This document shows positions 34,220 to 45,855 of a stretch of DNA of 45,977 nt, in pieces. The notes beneath the pieces are model-generated. The model saw only the letters and a list, made by a program, of their open reading frames with translations. It had not been told where the DNA came from and did not search any database. Source of the DNA: Anaerolineae bacterium (lineage in GTDB: Bacteria; Chloroflexota; Anaerolineae; Aggregatilineales; Phototrophicaceae); contig JAPKMO010000025.1 in the NCBI GenBank assembly GCA_026645945.1, positions 1 to 45,977 on the forward strand, given 5' to 3'. Position 1 is the first letter of the stretch; the number at the start of each line of letters is the position of its first letter. The position numbers and the translations under genes are program-made.

Positions 34220-35655
34220 CAGTTCATCATCTCCCTGGGATCGCTAATCACGCCGTTGACCGCCGTCGCGGCAGCCGTCAGCGGGCTGGCAAGGAACGTC
34301 CGCCCACCTTTGCCCTGCCGCCCCTCGAAGTTGCGGTTGCTGGTGCTGACGGCATACTGCCCCGGCTGAAGCTGGTCGCCGTTCATGGCGATGCACATCG
34401 AACAGCCGGCCTCGCGCCATTCCGCACCCGCCGCCTTAAAGATTTCGTGCAGCCCTTCGGCCTCGGCCTGCGCCTTCACCTGCTGCGAACCCGGCACGAC
34501 CAGCATCCGCACGCCGTCCGCCACGCGGCGGCCTTTGATGAACCGGGCCGCCTCGCGCAGGTCAGAGATGCGCGAATTGGTGCAGCTTCCCAGGAACACC
34601 ACGTCCACACGTTTACCCAACAGCTTTTGCCCCGGCTGCAAATCCATGTACCGAAGCGCCTTATCCAGCGCCGTCCGCTGGCTTACGTCGCCCATGTTGT
34701 CCGGGTCCGGCACAAAACCGTTGATTGGCATCCCCATGCCAGGATTCGTGCCGTAGGTAATCATCGGCGTCAGTTCATCGGCGTTTAAAACCACCTCGTT
34801 ATCGAAGGCCGCGCCGTCATCCGTCGGCAGCTGCCTCCAGGCGGAAACCGCCGTATCCCAGGCTTCGCCTTTCGGCGCATAAGGACGGCCCGCCACGTAC
34901 TCGAACGTCGTTTCGTCCGGCGCGACCATCCCGGCGCGCGCGCCGCCTTCGATAGACATATTGCAGATGGTCATGCGGCCTTCCATGCTCAGGGCGCGGA
35001 TGGCCTCGCCCATATACTCAAAAACGTAACCTGTCCCGCCTCCGACGCCGATTTTGGCGATAATCGCCAGGATGATGTCTTTGGCCGTCACGCCGGGGCG
35101 CAGGTGTCCATCTACCCGCACCGCCATCGTTCGCGGCCTGTTTTGCAGCAGGCACTGGGTCGCCAGCACATGCCCCACCTCGCTGGTGCCGATGCCAAAG
35201 GCCAGCGCCCCAAACGCGCCGTGCGTGCTGGTGTGGCTGTCGCCGCAGACGATCGTCATGCCCGGCTGTGTTAAACCCTGCTCTGGCCCGATGACGTGGA
35301 CAATACCCTGTTTGTCTGTTCCTAGGTCATAAAGCGAAATGCCAAAATCGGCGCAGTTCCGCCGCATCACGTCCAACTGCGCTGCCGCCAGCGTATCCAG
35401 CACCGGGATGATCCCCTCGGCGTTGCGCGGCGTGGTCGGCGTGCTGTGATCCATCGTCCCCAGCGTCCGGTCCGGGCGGCGCACCTTCAAGCCGCGTTCG
35501 CGCAGCAGCGTGAACGCCTGCGGCGACGTGACCTCATGCACAAGATGTAAATCAATATACAGCACCGCCGGGGTATCCGGCGTCTGTGGGCGAACTAGGT
35601 GATTATCCCACACCTTCTCAAACAGGGTTCTTGGCGGTGTTCCGTTGTTCGTCAT
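34219..35655 (-). CDS. leuC: 3-isopropylmalate dehydratase large subunit
   Basis: The 478-residue aconitase-family protein binds a [4Fe-4S] cluster through [17 protein letters not shown] and [12 protein letters not shown]. It also has [45 protein letters not shown] and [19 protein letters not shown]. The start is taken at [11 protein letters not shown] (ATG 35653-35655); an in-frame ATG six codons earlier has no better context. It needs the Fe-S cluster machinery, which the suf genes in this window can supply. Confidence 0.95.
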   Translation of the reverse strand: MTNNGTPPRTLFEKVWDNHLVRPQTPDTPAVLYIDLHLVHEVTSPQAFTLLRERGLKVRRPDRTLGTMDHSTPTTPRNAEGIIPVLDTLAAAQLDVMRRNCADFGISLYDLGTDKQGIVHVIGPEQGLTQPGMTIVCGDSHTSTHGAFGALAFGIGTSEVGHVLATQCLLQNRPRTMAVRVDGHLRPGVTAKDIILAIIAKIGVGGGTGYVFEYMGEAIRALSMEGRMTICNMSIEGGARAGMVAPDETTFEYVAGRPYAPKGEAWDTAVSAWRQLPTDDGAAFDNEVVLNADELTPMITYGTNPGMGMPINGFVPDPDNMGDVSQRTALDKALRYMDLQPGQKLLGKRVDVVFLGSCTNSRISDLREAARFIKGRRVADGVRMLVVPGSQQVKAQAEAEGLHEIFKAAGAEWREAGCSMCIAMNGDQLQPGQYAVSTSNRNFEGRQGKGGRTFLASPLTAAATAVNGVISDPREMMN

Positions 35656-35696
35656 ATCCCAAATATCCCACATTTATCCCAGATCGAACGGTTTTT

Positions 35697-35728
35697 GTGG
35701 AGCGCGGGCTGCCTCTGCCGCGCCCCAC
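35697..35728 (-). other. Intercistronic hairpin between leuA and leuC
   Basis: GTGG-A-GCGCGG pairs with CCGCGC-C-CCAC around a 10-base loop, with no U run on the transcribed strand. It probably stabilises or processes the operon RNA. Confidence 0.45.
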
Positions 35729-35734
35729 CCCAAT

Positions 35735-37354
35735 TTACACGCTGGCGCTGGTCACGGCCACGGTGGCAGCTTCGCCTTCCGGCTTTAGTTCGCCGTAACC
35801 CAGCACCGCGATCATGCGGTTGAGCGCGGCCATATACGCCTTCACGCTGGCGACCACAATATCGCTGTCCGCCCCGTAACCACCGAACGAACGGCGTTCC
35901 TCGCCGGGCGGCGCGATGCGTACTGTCACCTCCCCCAGCGCGTCAATGCCTTCTGTCACGCTGTGGACGCTGTATTCGATCAGTGTATTGGGCGCTTTGA
36001 TGATAGCGTCAATCGCCTTGTAACAGGCATCCACCGGCCCTGCGCCAACTGCCGCATAAACGAATTCCTCGCCCTCGGCATTACGCAGTTTGGCGGTCGC
36101 CGTTGGCATCCCCATCGTGCCGCATGTCACCTGAATATCCACCAGGCTGAAAATTTCCTCCGGGCGGTGGAACTCGTCGGCGATCAGCGCCTCCAGGTCG
36201 GCGTCGGTAACGGTCTTTTTAGCGTCAGCCAGGTCTTTAAAGCGGGCGAACACCTGGTTGAGCGCATCGCCTTCGATGTTGTAGCCCAGTTCTTTCAGCC
36301 GCGCCTTCAGCGCGTGGCGTCCGCTGTGTTTGCCCAGCACCAGCCGGCTTTGGCTGAGGCCGACGCTTTCCGGCGTCATGATCTCGTAAGTGCTGGAGTT
36401 TTTCAGCACCCCGTCCTGGTGAATGCCGGCCTCGTGGGCGAAGGCATTTGCGCCGACAATCGCCTTGTTCGGCTGAACGCTCATGCCCGTGTAGTTGCTC
36501 ACCAGGCGGCTGGCTTTCATGATTTCGCGGGTATTAATGTTGGTGCGAACGTCGTAAAACTGGGGGCGCGTGTGAATCGCCATCACCACTTCTTCCAGGC
36601 TGGTATTCCCCGCTCGCTCGCCGATTCCGTTGATCGTCACTTCCACCTGGCGCGCGCCGGCCATCACCCCGGCCAGCGTATTGGCGGTCGCCAATCCCAG
36701 GTCGTTGTGGCAGTGTACTGACCAGATCACGCCGCTGCCCCTGCCCGCGCCAGGCGTTTCGGCGATCAGGTTGGCGATCAGCTCACCCCATTCCTGCGGC
36801 GTCACGTAGCCCACCGTGTCGGGAATATTCAGCGTGGTCGCGCCGCATTCCACCGCCAGCGCGCACACCTCGACCAGAAAAGCGGGATCGGTGCGCCCGG
36901 CATCCATCGGGCTGAACTCCACGTCCTCGCATAGTTCGCGCGCCAGCGTCACCGATTTACGAATCACTTCAAGCGCCTGCTGGCGCGTCAGGCCGGTCTG
37001 GTATTTGAGGTGAATATCGGACGTACCCAGGAAGGTATGAATGCGCGGTTTAGCGGCGTCTTTCACGCCTTCCCAGCAGGTGCGGATGTCACCTTCGACC
37101 GCGCGCGCCAGGCCGGCAATCACCGGCCCATCCGGCGTGCCGACTTCCCGCGCGATGCGCTGGACGGCGGCCAGGTCGTCCGGCGAGGCCGCCGGGAAAC
37201 CTGCTTCAATAATGTCCACGCCCAGCCGCGCCAGTTGGCGGGCGATTTCCAGCTTTTCCGCGCTGCTCAGGGTTGCGCCGGGGCTTTGTTCGCCGTCGCG
37301 CAGGGTCGTATCGAAGACTCGAACCAGATTGTCATCATATATACTGCCAGACAT
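35735..37354 (-). CDS. leuA: 2-isopropylmalate synthase
   Basis: The 539-residue enzyme commits 2-oxoisovalerate to leucine. It has [16 protein letters not shown], the metal-binding [35 protein letters not shown] and [15 protein letters not shown]. The C-terminal LeuA_dimer domain (about 395-530), which binds leucine for feedback inhibition, is present. AAGGA lies about ten bases upstream of the ATG. It is the second LeuA-family enzyme in the operon, cimA being the other. Confidence 0.95.
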   Translation of the reverse strand: MSGSIYDDNLVRVFDTTLRDGEQSPGATLSSAEKLEIARQLARLGVDIIEAGFPAASPDDLAAVQRIAREVGTPDGPVIAGLARAVEGDIRTCWEGVKDAAKPRIHTFLGTSDIHLKYQTGLTRQQALEVIRKSVTLARELCEDVEFSPMDAGRTDPAFLVEVCALAVECGATTLNIPDTVGYVTPQEWGELIANLIAETPGAGRGSGVIWSVHCHNDLGLATANTLAGVMAGARQVEVTINGIGERAGNTSLEEVVMAIHTRPQFYDVRTNINTREIMKASRLVSNYTGMSVQPNKAIVGANAFAHEAGIHQDGVLKNSSTYEIMTPESVGLSQSRLVLGKHSGRHALKARLKELGYNIEGDALNQVFARFKDLADAKKTVTDADLEALIADEFHRPEEIFSLVDIQVTCGTMGMPTATAKLRNAEGEEFVYAAVGAGPVDACYKAIDAIIKAPNTLIEYSVHSVTEGIDALGEVTVRIAPPGEERRSFGGYGADSDIVVASVKAYMAALNRMIAVLGYGELKPEGEAATVAVTSASV

Positions 37355-37502
37355 TGCGGGATGATCCTTTCGCTGATTAATGGTTCATACGTCAACGGGA
37401 AAAGGTCAGCAAGGCCATCTTCAGCCATCGGATCACCCCCTTCCCTACGACGCCGGATTCGTCATCCATGCGGCTGCTCCTGACATTCAAAACGGCACTT
37501 AC

Positions 37503-37571
37503 TCATCCACACAGGAACGACTCGACACGCGCGTAAAACTTGCTGACATCATCGAAGCGTTGAAGCATCAT
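37503..37571 (-). pseudogene. Possible remnant of a second GNAT-like gene between the GNAT gene and leuA
   Basis: Seven bases after the GNAT stop, an ATG with AAGGGTGAG upstream opens a 22-codon frame, MMLQRFDDVSKFYARVESFL.., that ends in TGA. Its start resembles the N-terminus of GNAT acetyltransferases (xxRFDDVxxFYxRVExFL). The rest of the 220-base gap (37355-37577) reads with stops in every minus frame. It also contains two tiny ORFs with good ribosome-binding sites near 37435 and 37463. A decayed gene is the simplest reading, but a regulatory leader for leuA cannot be excluded. Confidence 0.3.
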
Positions 37572-37577
37572 GGCCGC

Positions 37578-38084
37578 TCACCCTTCGTTTAACCTCAGCA
37601 TCATCCACTCAATGTCGTAATAATCGTCGCCCACCCGGATGTAACGCGGGTCCAGGCTGTAAGCCTGGAAGCCCGCCCGGATATACAGGCCGCGCGCCGA
37701 CTCATTACCGACGGTGACGGCCAGCACCACATCTTCCAGCCCTGTAACGGAACGCGCATAGTCCAGCACAGCCTTCACCAGCGCCGCGCCGATAGCCTGG
37801 CCGCGCGCTTCCGGCACAACGTACATGGCCGTCAGCATGGCGCGGTGGCGCGTCTTGGCGCGCGGGTAACGCCACAGGTTAGCGATACCCACTAGACCGC
37901 CATCCACGAACGCGCCGAAAAACCGGCTGTCCGGGGAGGCCAGCAGCGCGGCGACTTTATCAGGTGTCGTCTCGCACTCCTCCTCGTAGGACGCGCCAAA
38001 GGCTTCTGGGTGTTCCCGCAGCGACCGCAGCCGTACCGGCTGGTAAACGGCTGCATCGGCTTCCGTCAGGGGGCGAATGTTCAT
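37578..38084 (-). CDS. GNAT family N-acetyltransferase
   Basis: The 168-residue GNAT protein has the fold from MNIRPLTEADAAVYQPVRLRSLREHPEAFGASYEEE to the acetyl-CoA loop MYVVPEARGQAIGAALVKAVLDYAR. NESARGLYIRAGFQAY, the motif-B helix typical of RimJ/RimL-like enzymes, follows. The acceptor is unknown. It starts four bases after the ilvC stop and sits within the branched-chain operon, so it is cotranscribed. Why an acetyltransferase lies there is unclear. Confidence 0.88.
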   Translation of the reverse strand: MNIRPLTEADAAVYQPVRLRSLREHPEAFGASYEEECETTPDKVAALLASPDSRFFGAFVDGGLVGIANLWRYPRAKTRHRAMLTAMYVVPEARGQAIGAALVKAVLDYARSVTGLEDVVLAVTVGNESARGLYIRAGFQAYSLDPRYIRVGDDYYDIEWMMLRLNEG

Positions 38085-38088
38085 TAGC

Positions 38089-39099
38089 TCAATCCTGCTG
38101 CTTGATGCGTTTGGCGTTCAAAAACGGCATCATATCGCGCAGTTCTTCGCCGACCTTTTCGATCAGCAGATCGTGTTCCTGGTGGCGGCGGGGCAGGAAG
38201 TTCGGACGCCCGTTTTTGTTTTCGGCAATCCACTGCTGGGCGAAGCTGCCGTCCTGGATGCGATTCAGCACCCCGGCCAGTTCTTCTTTGACCATGCCCT
38301 CAATCTGATCGCCCACCACGTAGCCGCCATATTCTGCTGTGTCGCTCACGCTGTACCACATATAGCTCAGGCCGCCTTGATACAGCAGGTCAACAATCAG
38401 TTTGAGTTCGTGCATACACTCAAAATAAGCGACTTCCGGCTGGTAGCCGGCCTTCACCAGCGTCTCGAAGGCCGCGCGGATGAGCGCCGTAACGCCGCCG
38501 CACAGGATGGTCTGCTCGCCGAACAGGTCGGTTTCGGTTTCCTCTTTGAAGGTGGTTTCGATCACCCCGGCGCGCGTGCAGCCGATGGCTCTGGCATAAG
38601 CCAGCGCCACCGCTCTGGCCTGGCCGGTCGCATCCTGATGCACCGCCAGCAGGCCAGGCGTGCCGCCGCCATCTTTAAACACTTCGCGCACCCGGTGACC
38701 AGGCGCTTTCGGTGCGACCATCGCCACATCCACCTCAGCCGGCGGTTTAATCTCGCCAAAATGAATGTTAAACCCGTGCGCGAACATCAACATGCTGCCC
38801 GGTTTCAGGTTTGGCCCGATGGACTCAGCATAAACCGCCGCCTGTTTGGTGTCTGGAATCAGCACCATCACGATGTCTGCCGCTTTCGTCGCATCGGCGA
38901 CCGACATCACGCTCAGGCCATCGGCCTCGGCTTTCGCCCGGCTGCTGCTGCCCTCGTGCAGGCCGACTACCACCTGCGCGCCGCTGTCCCTGGCGTTGAG
39001 CGCGTGCGCATGTCCCTGGCTGCCATAGCCGATGACGGCAATCGTTTTACCGTTCAGCAGCGATAAATCCGCGTCCTTGTCGTAATACAGTGTTGCCAT
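38089..39099 (-). CDS. ilvC: Ketol-acid reductoisomerase
   Basis: The 336-residue class I KARI makes the dihydroxy acid precursors of valine, leucine and isoleucine. The Rossmann motif is [13 protein letters not shown] and the cofactor loop is [17 protein letters not shown]; its serine-rich form suggests NADPH. The catalytic Mg and substrate segments [33 protein letters not shown] and [19 protein letters not shown] are intact. AAGGG lies six bases before the ATG. No ilvD is seen in the window, so the dehydratase step is encoded elsewhere. Confidence 0.97.
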   Translation of the reverse strand: MATLYYDKDADLSLLNGKTIAVIGYGSQGHAHALNARDSGAQVVVGLHEGSSSRAKAEADGLSVMSVADATKAADIVMVLIPDTKQAAVYAESIGPNLKPGSMLMFAHGFNIHFGEIKPPAEVDVAMVAPKAPGHRVREVFKDGGGTPGLLAVHQDATGQARAVALAYARAIGCTRAGVIETTFKEETETDLFGEQTILCGGVTALIRAAFETLVKAGYQPEVAYFECMHELKLIVDLLYQGGLSYMWYSVSDTAEYGGYVVGDQIEGMVKEELAGVLNRIQDGSFAQQWIAENKNGRPNFLPRRHQEHDLLIEKVGEELRDMMPFLNAKRIKQQD

Positions 39100-39131
39100 T
39101 TAAACCCTTCCCGATGTGTTATGTGTCTTAG

Positions 39132-39152
39132 AGGGCGGCACATCGCCGCCCT
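39132..39152 (-). other. Intercistronic hairpin between ilvN and ilvC
   Basis: AGGGCGGC pairs perfectly with GCCGCCCT around an ACATC loop, within an 81-base gap. There is no U run, so RNA stability or processing is more likely than termination. Confidence 0.5.
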
Positions 39153-39180
39153 GTATGAGATAAACTGGCTGTCCTGGCAG

Positions 39181-39747
39181 CTAAACGCCGTATACTTGGT
39201 AGCTGCCGTTTTCGTGTCCCATCATAACCGGCGGCTCGTAATCCGCGTCCAGGATACGAACCCCGCGCCCCATCGCCACGACGCCCGTCCGCACCAGTTC
39301 GACAATCCCAATCGGTTCGAGTTCGTGGATGAGCGCCTCTACGATGTCCTCCTGGGCGGTGATTTCGATGATGGCGACCTTCGTGCCGATGTCCACGATG
39401 CGCGCCGGGTAACGTTCGCAGATCAGCGTCACGGCATTACGGGATTCGGCATCGTCCGTCCGCACCTTAACCAGCGCCAGATCACGGCTGACATAGGGTT
39501 CTTCGGAAACCAGCTTCACGTCAATCACGTTGACCAGCTTGAACAGGTTAGCGGCGATGCGCCGGCCATCGGTTCGCGCCGCGTCCACGACAATCGTCAT
39601 CCGGGAAATGTGCGGTTTGTGCGTGCGCCCGACGGTCAGGCTGTCCACGTTGAAGTTGCGGCGGCGGAACAGGCTCGCCACGCGGTTCAGGACGCCCGGT
39701 TTATTTTCGACTAAAGCGACAACGGTCTGTTTGTGGTTTTCGGTCAT
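39181..39747 (-). CDS. ilvN: Acetolactate synthase regulatory (small) subunit
   Basis: The 188-residue protein has an N-terminal ACT domain, VVALVENKPGVLNRVASLFRRRNFNVDSL, and the ALS_ss_C domain, with ALVKVRTD and the late TAQEDIVEALIHELEPIGIVELVRTG. It activates the catalytic subunit and confers valine feedback inhibition. Its ATG overlaps the ilvB stop as ATGA, so the two subunits are translationally coupled. Confidence 0.95.
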   Translation of the reverse strand: MTENHKQTVVALVENKPGVLNRVASLFRRRNFNVDSLTVGRTHKPHISRMTIVVDAARTDGRRIAANLFKLVNVIDVKLVSEEPYVSRDLALVKVRTDDAESRNAVTLICERYPARIVDIGTKVAIIEITAQEDIVEALIHELEPIGIVELVRTGVVAMGRGVRILDADYEPPVMMGHENGSYQVYGV

Positions 39748-41450
39748 GACTGCTGCTTCTCCCCCGGTTTCGGACGGCGGAGCATGTTGTGCAAGTCCGC
39801 GCCTGCCGGCACCATTGGATACACGATTTCTTCCTTCTCGATGACGTACTCAATCAACACGGTGGTTTCGTGGCTGCGCGCAAAATTCACCGATTCTTCG
39901 ATCTGGTCGCGGCTGGTGACGCGCATGGCCGGAATGCCGAACGCCTCGGCCAGCTTGACAAAATCCGGGCTGTACATCGGCGTGGCTTGGTAGCGTTCCT
40001 CGTAGAAAAACTCCTGCCACTGGCGCACCATACCCAGGAATGCGTTGTTGAGGATGGCGATATTCACCTTCACGCCTTCCTGCATGGCCGTCGCCAGCTC
40101 GCACATGGTCATCTGGAAGCCGCCGTCCCCGACGATGGCCCACACTTCTTCATCCGGCTTACCGAACTTCGCGCCGATTGCTGCCGGCAGACCAAAACCC
40201 ATCGTCCCCAGGCCGCCGCTGGTCAGCAGGGTTTCCGGGCGCTGGTGCGGGTAATACTGCGCCTCCAGCATCTGGTGCTGACCTACGTCAGTGACCGTAA
40301 CCGCGTCACCGCCGGTATATTTCCACAGATCGTTAATCACCTGCGCGCCGAACAGCTTGCCTTCGCTTTCATAATGCAGGATGTCACGCTCATCACCATC
40401 TTCCTGCCAGTCCCGAATCTGCGTGATCCATTCGGGGTGCTGCTTGGACGGCACATGCGGCAGCAGCTGCGCCAGTACCGTTCGCACGTCGCCGGCAATG
40501 CCAACATCCACTTTGACATTTTTATTGATTTCCGAAGGGTCAATGTCCACGTGGATTTTGCGCGAGTTCGGCGAATAAGTTTTGAGGTTTCCCGTCACAC
40601 GGTCATCAAAACGCATCCCCAGGGCGATCAGCAGGTCGGCTTCCTGGATGGCATAGTTGCAGGCCGCCGCACCGTGCATCCCCATCATACCCACACACAG
40701 CGGGTGATTTTCCGGCATCGCGCCCTTACCCAGCAGCGTCAGCGTCACCGGAATCTGCGCCCGTTCCGAAAGTTCGCGCAGTTCGTTGGATGCGCCCGCC
40801 ATGAGGATGCCATGCCCGGCCAGGATAACCGGACGTTTGGCCTGCTGGATCAGTTCCAGCGCGGCGGCCAGTTGGTCGTCATCAGCGGCGCTGGGTGGGC
40901 GATACCCCGGCAGGCGAATCGGCCCTTCGGGATATTCAAATTCGATTTTTTCGTTCTGAACGTCTTTCGGAATATCCACCAGTACCGGGCCGGGGCGTCC
41001 TGTCCGCGCGATGTGAAAGGCTTCCCGAATGGTGTAGGCCAGCTCGCGCACGTCGTTCACCAGATAGTTGTGTTTGGTAATCGGTAGGGTGATGCCCGTG
41101 ATGTCAATCTCCTGGAAGGCGTCCGAACCGATTGCCCCACGCGGCACCTGTCCGGTAATGCAAACGATGGGCGACGAGTCCATCATGGCCGTTCCAATGC
41201 CCGTGACCAGATTGGTCGCGCCGGGGCCGCTGGTCGCAATCGCCACCCCAACCCTGCCGGTCGCCCGCGCATAACCATCGGCCATATGCGCCGCGCCCTG
41301 TTCGTGACGAACCAGCACATGGCGAATTTGCGGGTATTTGGTCATGGCATCGTAGGTGGGCAGAATCGCCCCGCCCGGATAACCGAACATGACCTCCACG
41401 CCCTCTCGTAACAAACACTCCATCACAATTTCCGCGCCAGTTAGCAACAT
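39744..41450 (-). CDS. ilvB: Acetolactate synthase catalytic (large) subunit
   Basis: The 568-residue thiamine-diphosphate enzyme has the catalytic glutamate-containing start VMFGYPGGAILPTYDAM and VRHEQGAAHMADGYARATG. The FAD-binding middle domain (GMRFDDRVTG) and the ThDP motif GDGGFQMTMCELATA...NNAFLGMVRQWQEFFY are also present. It condenses pyruvate with pyruvate or 2-oxobutyrate, the first common step. AAGGAGC lies six bases before the ATG, and ilvE ends 16 bases upstream. Confidence 0.97.
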   Translation of the reverse strand: MLLTGAEIVMECLLREGVEVMFGYPGGAILPTYDAMTKYPQIRHVLVRHEQGAAHMADGYARATGRVGVAIATSGPGATNLVTGIGTAMMDSSPIVCITGQVPRGAIGSDAFQEIDITGITLPITKHNYLVNDVRELAYTIREAFHIARTGRPGPVLVDIPKDVQNEKIEFEYPEGPIRLPGYRPPSAADDDQLAAALELIQQAKRPVILAGHGILMAGASNELRELSERAQIPVTLTLLGKGAMPENHPLCVGMMGMHGAAACNYAIQEADLLIALGMRFDDRVTGNLKTYSPNSRKIHVDIDPSEINKNVKVDVGIAGDVRTVLAQLLPHVPSKQHPEWITQIRDWQEDGDERDILHYESEGKLFGAQVINDLWKYTGGDAVTVTDVGQHQMLEAQYYPHQRPETLLTSGGLGTMGFGLPAAIGAKFGKPDEEVWAIVGDGGFQMTMCELATAMQEGVKVNIAILNNAFLGMVRQWQEFFYEERYQATPMYSPDFVKLAEAFGIPAMRVTSRDQIEESVNFARSHETTVLIEYVIEKEEIVYPMVPAGADLHNMLRRPKPGEKQQS

Positions 41451-41466
41451 AGACTGCTCCTTGTTT

Positions 41467-42408
<942 letters not shown>

Positions 42409-42441
42409 GGTTCGATTTCCTCTCAAATAAAACGCGCTTTC

Positions 42442-42651
42442 CTAATAACCCTGGTTGTAGACTTCGGAAAGCGCGTCATGCGTCGGAGATTGTGTGTCGG
42501 CGTCATACCAGTATTGAGACCGGTCGCCGGGCTGCGGCATACGGGCGGCATCGGTCAGATGCGCCTGATAGGCCTCCGTCCAGGGGCTGGTCGGATAATC
42601 GTTCTGCTGGCGCTGGCGGATTTCTTCGGTTTTGGGCTGCGGGGACATCAT
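42442..42651 (-). CDS. Small hydrophilic protein at the head of the ilv operon
   Basis: The 69-residue product is rich in Gln, Asp, Pro and Tyr, starting with MMSPQPKTEEIRQRQQNDYP and ending in SEVYNQGY. It has no membrane segment, cysteine or known motif. AAGGAG lies seven bases before the ATG at 42649-42651, and the gene lies between the attenuator terminator and ilvE, 33 bases from the latter. It is therefore controlled by the attenuator. I do not recognise it. Confidence 0.6.
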   Translation of the reverse strand: MMSPQPKTEEIRQRQQNDYPTSPWTEAYQAHLTDAARMPQPGDRSQYWYDADTQSPTHDALSEVYNQGY

Positions 42652-42682
42652 CACTCTGGCTCCTTTGATGACTCTCGAAATT

Positions 42683-42710
42683 AAAAAGCCCCCGGCTTGG
42701 GGGCTTTTTT
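42683..42710 (-). terminator. Attenuator terminator of the ilv-leu operon
   Basis: On the minus strand AAAAAAGCCCCC pairs with GGGGGCTTTTT around AAGCC, a near-perfect stem ending in a U run. It lies 44 bases after the leader-peptide stop and 31 bases before the first structural ORF. Confidence 0.9.
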
Positions 42711-42741
42711 ATCACTCATCGCTGCTTCGCGCGTTCGTTTA

Positions 42742-42812
42742 CCACCCAAGCCGTTATAACCCGCCGCCAATAAGGACGAGTACGATAACAATAATAATGC
42801 TAATAAGGGTGG
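42742..42812 (-). promoter_or_regulatory. Antiterminator and antiantiterminator segments of the ilv attenuator
   Basis: CGGCTTGGG (minus, 42745-42753) is exactly complementary to CCCAAGCCG inside the terminator stem (42693-42701), giving a 9-bp antiterminator. The overlapping GGGTGG (42742-42747) can instead pair with CCACCC (42807-42812) inside the leader ORF just before its Leu/Ile/Val run. These mutually exclusive 1:2 and 2:3 pairings match the classic attenuation design. Confidence 0.8.
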
Positions 42813-42837
42813 CGCTGCGGCCTGTATGCACGAACAC
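42754..42837 (-). CDS. ilv operon leader peptide (attenuation)
   Basis: A 27-codon ORF starts at GTG 42835-42837 with AGGAC seven bases upstream and ends in TAA 42754-42756. Codons 11-23 read L-I-S-I-I-I-V-I-V-L-V-L-I, so 12 of 13 are Leu, Ile or Val, matching the end products of the downstream genes. Ribosome stalling there when any charged tRNA is scarce would cover the upstream pairing segment and allow antitermination. A real small membrane peptide is the main alternative, but the hairpin geometry favours a leader. This 27-codon frame is short enough to be overlooked by standard gene calling. Confidence 0.85.
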   Translation of the reverse strand: MFVHTGRSATLISIIIVIVLVLIGGGL

Positions 42838-42871
42838 GTTTTTAGTCCTGTTCAACCATGAACTGTTACAT

Positions 42872-42900
42872 AGCGTAACGTTCTTGACCAAAGCTGTCAA
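42872..42900 (-). promoter_or_regulatory. Promoter of the ilv-leu operon
   Basis: Consensus TTGACA, a 17-base spacer and TACGCT on the minus strand predict a start near 42865, about 28 bases before the leader-peptide start codon. Confidence 0.7.
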
Positions 42901-42919
42901 CCTTTCATCCGCAGAAAGG
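42901..42919 (-). terminator. Weak hairpin at the end of argH
   Basis: CCTTTC pairs with GAAAGG around a 7-base loop and abuts the -35 box of the ilv promoter. No U run follows, so some argH readthrough into the ilv leader is possible. Confidence 0.4.
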
Positions 42920-42975
42920 GTAAAGTCGCGCAAAATTCGTTTACGTTAGCCGGAAGATTTTGTGCAGGGTGCATA

Positions 42976-44352
<1,377 letters not shown>

Positions 44353-44414
44353 GTGTCGCGCCCTTTCATCCGGGGCGAGCCGGCTGCCCGCCCCGATTAT
44401 CGAATATCTGACTG

Positions 44415-45677
44415 CTAATCCCGCTTGAATTTGCTGTAGTCCGGCGAACGGTAGCGGCTCTGGCCGCCGCCGTCAATCGCCAGCAGGGCTTCCACCTTCA
44501 GCGGCAGGCCGAACAGGTGGATGAACCCCTCGGCGTCCTTCTGGTTATACACGTCCTCGCGCCCGAAGGAAGCATAATCTTCCCGGTACAGGCTGTATTC
44601 GCTCTTGCGCCCGGCGATGATGAGATTACCTTTATACAGCTTAAGCCGCACGGCACCGGTCACGTTGCGCTGTGTGACCTGGATGAAAGCATCCAGCGCC
44701 TCTCGAAGCTGCGTGTACCACAGGCCATTGTAAACCATTTCGGCGTACTTCACGGCGATGAAATCTTTGAAGTGCATCGTATATTTGTCCAGGCAGATGC
44801 TTTCGAGCGCCTGATGCGCGCGGCGCAGCAGCGTCCCGGCGGGCGTTTCGTACACGCCCCGGCTCTTCATGCCCACCAGCCGGTTTTCCACGATGTCGGC
44901 GCGCCCGATGCCATGTGCGCCCGCCAGCATATTCAGGCGCTCGAACAGCTCAACCGGCGGCACAAGCTCACCGTCTATGCTCACCGGCACGCCCTTCTCA
45001 AAACCAACCGTCACGTAGACCGGTTCGTCGGGCGCATCCGCCGGGTCTACCGACAGCTGGAACATATCTTTTTCCGGCTCGTTCCAGGGGTTTTCCAGCG
45101 GGCCGCCCTCATGGCTCAGGTGGAACAGGTTACGGTCACGGCTGTAGATGGATTTTTCGGTAGCGGCCACCGGCACATTAAATTCCTGCGCGTAAGCCAG
45201 GGCGTCCTCCCGGCTGCGAATTTCCCACTCCCGCCAGGGCGCGATGATTTTGAGTTTGGGGTTGAGCGCCATAACGGTCAGTTCAAAACGCACCTGGTCG
45301 TTTCCTTTGCCGGTCGCGCCGTGCGCTACGGCGTCCGCGCCTTCCATCTCGGCAATGTCCACCATATGTTTAGCGATTAGCGGGCGCGCAAACGACGTGC
45401 CAAGCAGATATTCACGCTCATAAACCGCCCCGGCCTGCATGGTCGGAAACACAAAATCGCGCAAAAATTCTTCGCGCACATCACGGATATACAGCTTGCT
45501 CGCCCCGGACTTCAGCGCCTTTTCTTCCAGGCCATCCAGTTCTTCTTGCTGACCCAGGTCGGCGCAGAAACACACCACCTCGCAGCCGTAATTGTTCCGC
45601 AGCCAGGGAACAATCACCGACGTGTCCAACCCGCCGCTGTAAGCGAGAACGACTTTTTTGACCTCACCTGCTGGCAT
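44415..45677 (-). CDS. argG: Argininosuccinate synthase
   Basis: The 420-residue enzyme joins citrulline and aspartate with ATP. The PP-loop is [45 protein letters not shown] and the C-terminal [22 protein letters not shown] are all typical. GGAGAGGTGA lies seven bases before the ATG (45675-45677). Immediately upstream is an Arg-codon-rich leader ORF and a terminator, so expression is probably controlled by arginyl-tRNA charging. Confidence 0.97.
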   Translation of the reverse strand: MPAGEVKKVVLAYSGGLDTSVIVPWLRNNYGCEVVCFCADLGQQEELDGLEEKALKSGASKLYIRDVREEFLRDFVFPTMQAGAVYEREYLLGTSFARPLIAKHMVDIAEMEGADAVAHGATGKGNDQVRFELTVMALNPKLKIIAPWREWEIRSREDALAYAQEFNVPVAATEKSIYSRDRNLFHLSHEGGPLENPWNEPEKDMFQLSVDPADAPDEPVYVTVGFEKGVPVSIDGELVPPVELFERLNMLAGAHGIGRADIVENRLVGMKSRGVYETPAGTLLRRAHQALESICLDKYTMHFKDFIAVKYAEMVYNGLWYTQLREALDAFIQVTQRNVTGAVRLKLYKGNLIIAGRKSEYSLYREDYASFGREDVYNQKDAEGFIHLFGLPLKVEALLAIDGGGQSRYRSPDYSKFKRD

Positions 45678-45702
45678 AAATCACCTCTCCCTTAACTAAA
45701 CG

Positions 45703-45733
45703 AAAAACCCCGAACTGCCACCAGTCCGGGGTT
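45703..45733 (-). terminator. Attenuator terminator of argG-argH
   Basis: AACCCCG (45727-45733) pairs with CGGGGTT (45706-45712), extended by ACTG/CAGT around a CCAC loop after one mismatch, and five T follow. It lies between the leader ORF and argG, 25 bases before the argG start codon. Confidence 0.9.
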
Positions 45734-45754
45734 GAATTCACGAAACCGCCTGCT

Positions 45755-45847
45755 TTAACGCTGCCCAGGCACGCCCAATCCACCGGACTCGGAACAAGTG
45801 CGGCGACGACGGATACGGCGGGTGAGAAAATCGCATCTGGCAGACAT
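45755..45847 (-). CDS. Arginine-rich leader peptide upstream of argG
   Basis: A 30-codon ORF runs from ATG 45845-45847 to TAA 45755-45757. Codons 10-16 read R-R-I-R-R-R-R (CGC CGT ATC CGT CGT CGC CGC). Arg also occurs at codons 4 and 30, so 8 of 30 codons are Arg. The ATG is only eight bases after the -10 box, so the RNA probably begins at or next to the start codon (leaderless). AGTCCGG at codons 20-22 (45783-45789) can pair with CCGGACT of the terminator 5' arm. Stalling at the Arg run should leave that segment free and cause antitermination. The peptide is probably not a functional product in itself. Confidence 0.8.
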   Translation of the reverse strand: MSARCDFLTRRIRRRRTCSESGGLGVPGQR

Positions 45848-45855
45848 GGTGACTA

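Noticed and set aside
37355..37577. T-box leader for leuA
   Set aside because: I looked for the AGGGTGGNACCGCG box and a specifier stem and found neither, nor a terminator before leuA.
37380..37592. 70-residue plus-strand frame in the GNAT-leuA gap
   Set aside because: No ribosome-binding site or family similarity. It faces the operon and ends inside the GNAT gene; I treat it as chance in a decayed or leader region.
38077..39066. 329-residue plus-strand open frame opposite ilvC
   Set aside because: It is antisense to an intact ketol-acid reductoisomerase, with no start signal and no recognisable domain.
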